Translations under genes and position numbers: made by a program | Source: AC-51 sp036265325 | Lineage (GTDB): Bacteria; Actinomycetota; UBA4738; HRBIN12 | Reading direction: 5' to 3' | DNA length: 13,057 bases | Assembly (NCBI GenBank): GCA_036265325.1 | Contig: DATAPH010000020.1 | Location: 1 to 13,057, forward strand | Shown: positions 12,378-13,057 of the stretch, piece after piece | Layout: each line of letters starts with the position of its first letter | Numbering within the stretch: position 1 is the first letter of the stretch | The notes under the pieces: model-generated | Database searches by the model: none | The model's input: only the letters and a program-made list of their open reading frames with translations | What the model was told of the DNA's origin: nothing

Positions 12378-13057
12378 ATGAGGTTCGTCACCTACGACCG
12401 CGGGGGGCAGCGGCGACTGGGGGCGATCTTCGAGGGTGAGGTGGTCGATCTGCCCGACGCGGTCGGGCACCCGGCCTTCCCCACCACGCTCGAGGGTCTC
12501 GTCTCGAGCAGCCGAGGCACCGTCATGGATGCCGCGCGAACGGCGTTGGACCGTGACGACGTCCTCGACTGGCGTGTCAAACGGCCGCGCATCCTGACCC
12601 CTTTGTTCCCGGCGAGCTTGCTCTCGCCCGGGTCGCTCGACGGCGAGCGGCGCGTGATCGGTCCCGAGCAGGACGTTCCCTGGCCGGCGGGCGCCGCATG
12701 GCTGGAGTACGAGCCGAAGGTCGCGGCGGTGCTCGGGCTCGAGACGACGGGCGACGAGCCGTTCGACCCTGCTCGGCACCTGTTCGGCTACACGCTGGTG
12801 AGCGATTGGCAAGCGCGCGATGCGAGCGGCGCGCCGGTGGTGCACGGCGACGGCCTCCCGATCGCCATCGGCCCGTGTGTCGTCACCGCCGACGAGGTCG
12901 ATCCGCAGGTGATGTACCTGCAGGTGAAGATCGACGGCGACGAGGTCGCGAAGGGCAACCTGAACGGCACCGCGACGAGCCTCTACCGAACGATCGAAGA
13001 GGCATCGAAGCTGGCGCCGCTCGGCCGAGGCGACGCGCTTGCGTTGAACCCGTTCCG
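12378..13057 (+). CDS. Fumarylacetoacetate hydrolase-family protein (3' truncated), altered metal site
   Basis: The frame opens at ATG 12378 and is still open at the right edge, giving 226 residues. It starts MRFVTYDRGGQRRLGAIFEG and EVVDLPDA, the usual N-terminal domain of fumarylacetoacetate hydrolase (FAH) proteins. It reaches the FAH fold with GPEQDVPWPAG (95-105), EYEPKVAAVLG (110-120), HLFGYTLVSDWQARD (134-148, D143 as in the family's N-D-x-S-A-R-D) and GPCVVTADEVDP (165-176). Family members cleave C-C bonds of beta-diketo acids, decarboxylate or hydrate dienoates, using a divalent metal held by an E-x-E pair and an aspartate. Here the pair reads E112-P-K114, and the usual early catalytic His...Glu segment before it is not evident (PLFPASLLSPGSL instead). 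It may therefore be inactive or changed in function. It is divergent from the operon and may share its control region. Confidence 0.85.
   Translation, partial: MRFVTYDRGGQRRLGAIFEGEVVDLPDAVGHPAFPTTLEGLVSSSRGTVMDAARTALDRDDVLDWRVKRPRILTPLFPASLLSPGSLDGERRVIGPEQDVPWPAGAAWLEYEPKVAAVLGLETTGDEPFDPARHLFGYTLVSDWQARDASGAPVVHGDGLPIAIGPCVVTADEVDPQVMYLQVKIDGDEVAKGNLNGTATSLYRTIEEASKLAPLGRGDALALNPF

Noticed and set aside
12216..12845. N-terminal extension of the aldehyde dehydrogenase frame across the control region into the FAH-family gene
   Set aside because: The extension has no dehydrogenase similarity, overlaps the divergent gene, and a good ribosome site precedes the ATG at 12215.
1..13057. Searched for tRNA/rRNA genes, CRISPR arrays, insertion-sequence ends, phage or toxin-antitoxin genes
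   Set aside because: None seen by eye; nearly every base is covered by ordinary metabolic genes.

Overview
The window is a GC-rich (by eye well over 60% G+C), densely packed bacterial segment. It most likely comes from an actinobacterium, and the 21-base C homopolymer at its left edge looks like the end of a draft or metagenome contig. The actinobacterial call rests on clpS followed directly by a DUF2017 gene, a partial gene of an actinobacterial 'phosphatase' family, frequent GTG starts and several genes without a Shine-Dalgarno sequence. No rRNA, tRNA, mobile element, CRISPR array or phage gene is visible. No gene-free stretch exceeds 300 bases; the longest gap is 162 bp (12216-12377).

Left part (1-3229). 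A truncated reverse-strand 'phosphatase'-family gene (1-507) is divergent from a classical short-chain dehydrogenase (537-1319). The dehydrogenase converges, with a 3-bp gap, on a reverse-strand class I SAM methyltransferase (1323-2135). Divergent from the methyltransferase is a tight forward operon: a 93-aa DUF5808-like protein, ClpS (the N-degron adaptor for ClpAP/ClpCP) and a DUF2017 protein, ending at 3229.

Central and right part (3226-12215). Nine reverse-strand genes run head to tail with overlaps or gaps of 11 nt or less, so they look like one operon read from 12215 down to 3226. In order of transcription they encode: a Delta1-pyrroline-5-carboxylate-dehydrogenase-like aldehyde dehydrogenase, a class III (GABA/ornithine-type) aminotransferase, a VOC/glyoxalase-like protein, CoA-transferase alpha and beta subunits, an acidic 49-aa protein, a second class III aminotransferase, an AcuC-like histone-deacetylase-fold amidohydrolase, and pyruvate kinase. 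Read as a pathway, this suggests deacetylation of an N-acetylated amine or amino acid, transamination to a semialdehyde, oxidation to an acid, and CoA activation of that acid. The substrate cannot be named from sequence; ornithine, GABA, 5-aminovalerate or another omega-amino acid all fit.

Right edge (12378-13057). Divergent from the operon, across a 162-bp control region with palindromes, is a 3'-truncated forward gene of the fumarylacetoacetate hydrolase family. Its metal-binding ExE motif reads ExK, so its activity may be altered.

The most interesting item is the nine-gene amine/acid catabolic operon, with an HDAC-fold enzyme and pyruvate kinase as its last two genes and an unrecognised small protein in the middle.
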